Source of the DNA: an uncultured Chloroflexota bacterium
Lineage (GTDB): Bacteria; Chloroflexota; Dehalococcoidia; Lucifugimonadales; CAJWER01
Assembly (NCBI GenBank): GCA_913030785.1
Contig: CAJWER010000177.1
Coordinates: 1-6,353 of the forward strand
DNA length: 6,353 nt
Reading direction: 5' to 3'
Below, one piece after another: positions 6,270 to 6,353 of the stretch. Below the pieces are notes generated by a model that did no database searches, was not told the origin of the DNA, and was given only the letters and a program-made list of their open reading frames with translations. Each line of letters opens with the position of its first letter. The first letter of the stretch is position 1. The translations under genes were made by a program, and so were the position numbers.

Positions 6270-6353
6270 TTATCCCGCACGTGGACGGTAAAGGTGGATG
6301 GCCTCGCCATCCGCGTCCAGGGCGGCCTCCTTGATGGTCTCTGAGATCGTGGG
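6270..6353 (-). CDS. C-terminal end of an unidentified protein upstream of pdhA (partial)
   Basis: On the minus strand an open frame enters from the window edge and ends in TAA at 6272-6270, three bases before the E1-alpha ATG. The visible 27 residues include SETIKEAALDADGEAI followed by HLYRPRAG. The end is basic and soluble, with no membrane character. Third codon positions are mostly G or C, like the genes downstream. The spacing says it is in the same transcription unit as the dehydrogenase genes. Its family cannot be named from so short a tail; a small domain that helps the complex, or an unrelated gene, are both possible. Confidence 0.6.
   Translation of the reverse strand, partial: PTISETIKEAALDADGEAIHLYRPRAG

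Overview
The window is moderately GC-rich bacterial chromosome. It looks like ordinary, densely packed metabolic DNA: no RNA genes, mobile elements, CRISPR arrays or long repeats were found. Codon third positions favour G/C and inter-gene gaps are very short. The thioredoxin-like protein, the E2 N-terminus and the pairing of ThyX with a PdhABC-type operon resemble, from memory, uncultured Chloroflexota (Dehalococcoidia / SAR202-like). That placement is inference only, because no 16S rRNA or other marker gene is present.

Layout. On the plus strand, positions 1-747 hold the C-terminal half of an MFS (DHA2-like) efflux-type transporter cut by the window edge. It is followed by a membrane-anchored TlpA/ResA-type thioredoxin-fold protein (809-1429). 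Everything from 6353 down to 1439 is on the minus strand and reads as one compact gene string. In transcription order it contains the last 27 residues of an unidentified protein, then pdhA-like E1-alpha, pdhB-like E1-beta, pdhC-like E2, a candidate 31-codon small ORF, thyX, and an SGNH/GDSL hydrolase. The two strands converge with only 9 bp between the stop codons at 1429 and 1439.

How the genes work together. E1-alpha/E1-beta form the thiamine-diphosphate decarboxylase and E2 the lipoyl acyltransferase of a 2-oxoacid dehydrogenase complex, most likely pyruvate (or acetoin) dehydrogenase making acetyl-CoA. No E3 (dihydrolipoamide dehydrogenase) is in the window. ThyX makes dTMP with FAD, NADPH and methylene-tetrahydrofolate. 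The SGNH hydrolase has a full catalytic motif set but no signal peptide with the start chosen here.

Points most worth attention. (1) A 31-codon ORF fills the E2-thyX gap exactly, with ATGA stop/start overlaps at both ends. (2) The E2 gene very probably starts at a CTG codon six codons upstream of its first ATG. (3) The SGNH hydrolase should start at a GTG at 2017, and the longer open frame upstream is a shadow of thyX. I see no clear sign of a previously undescribed biological system.
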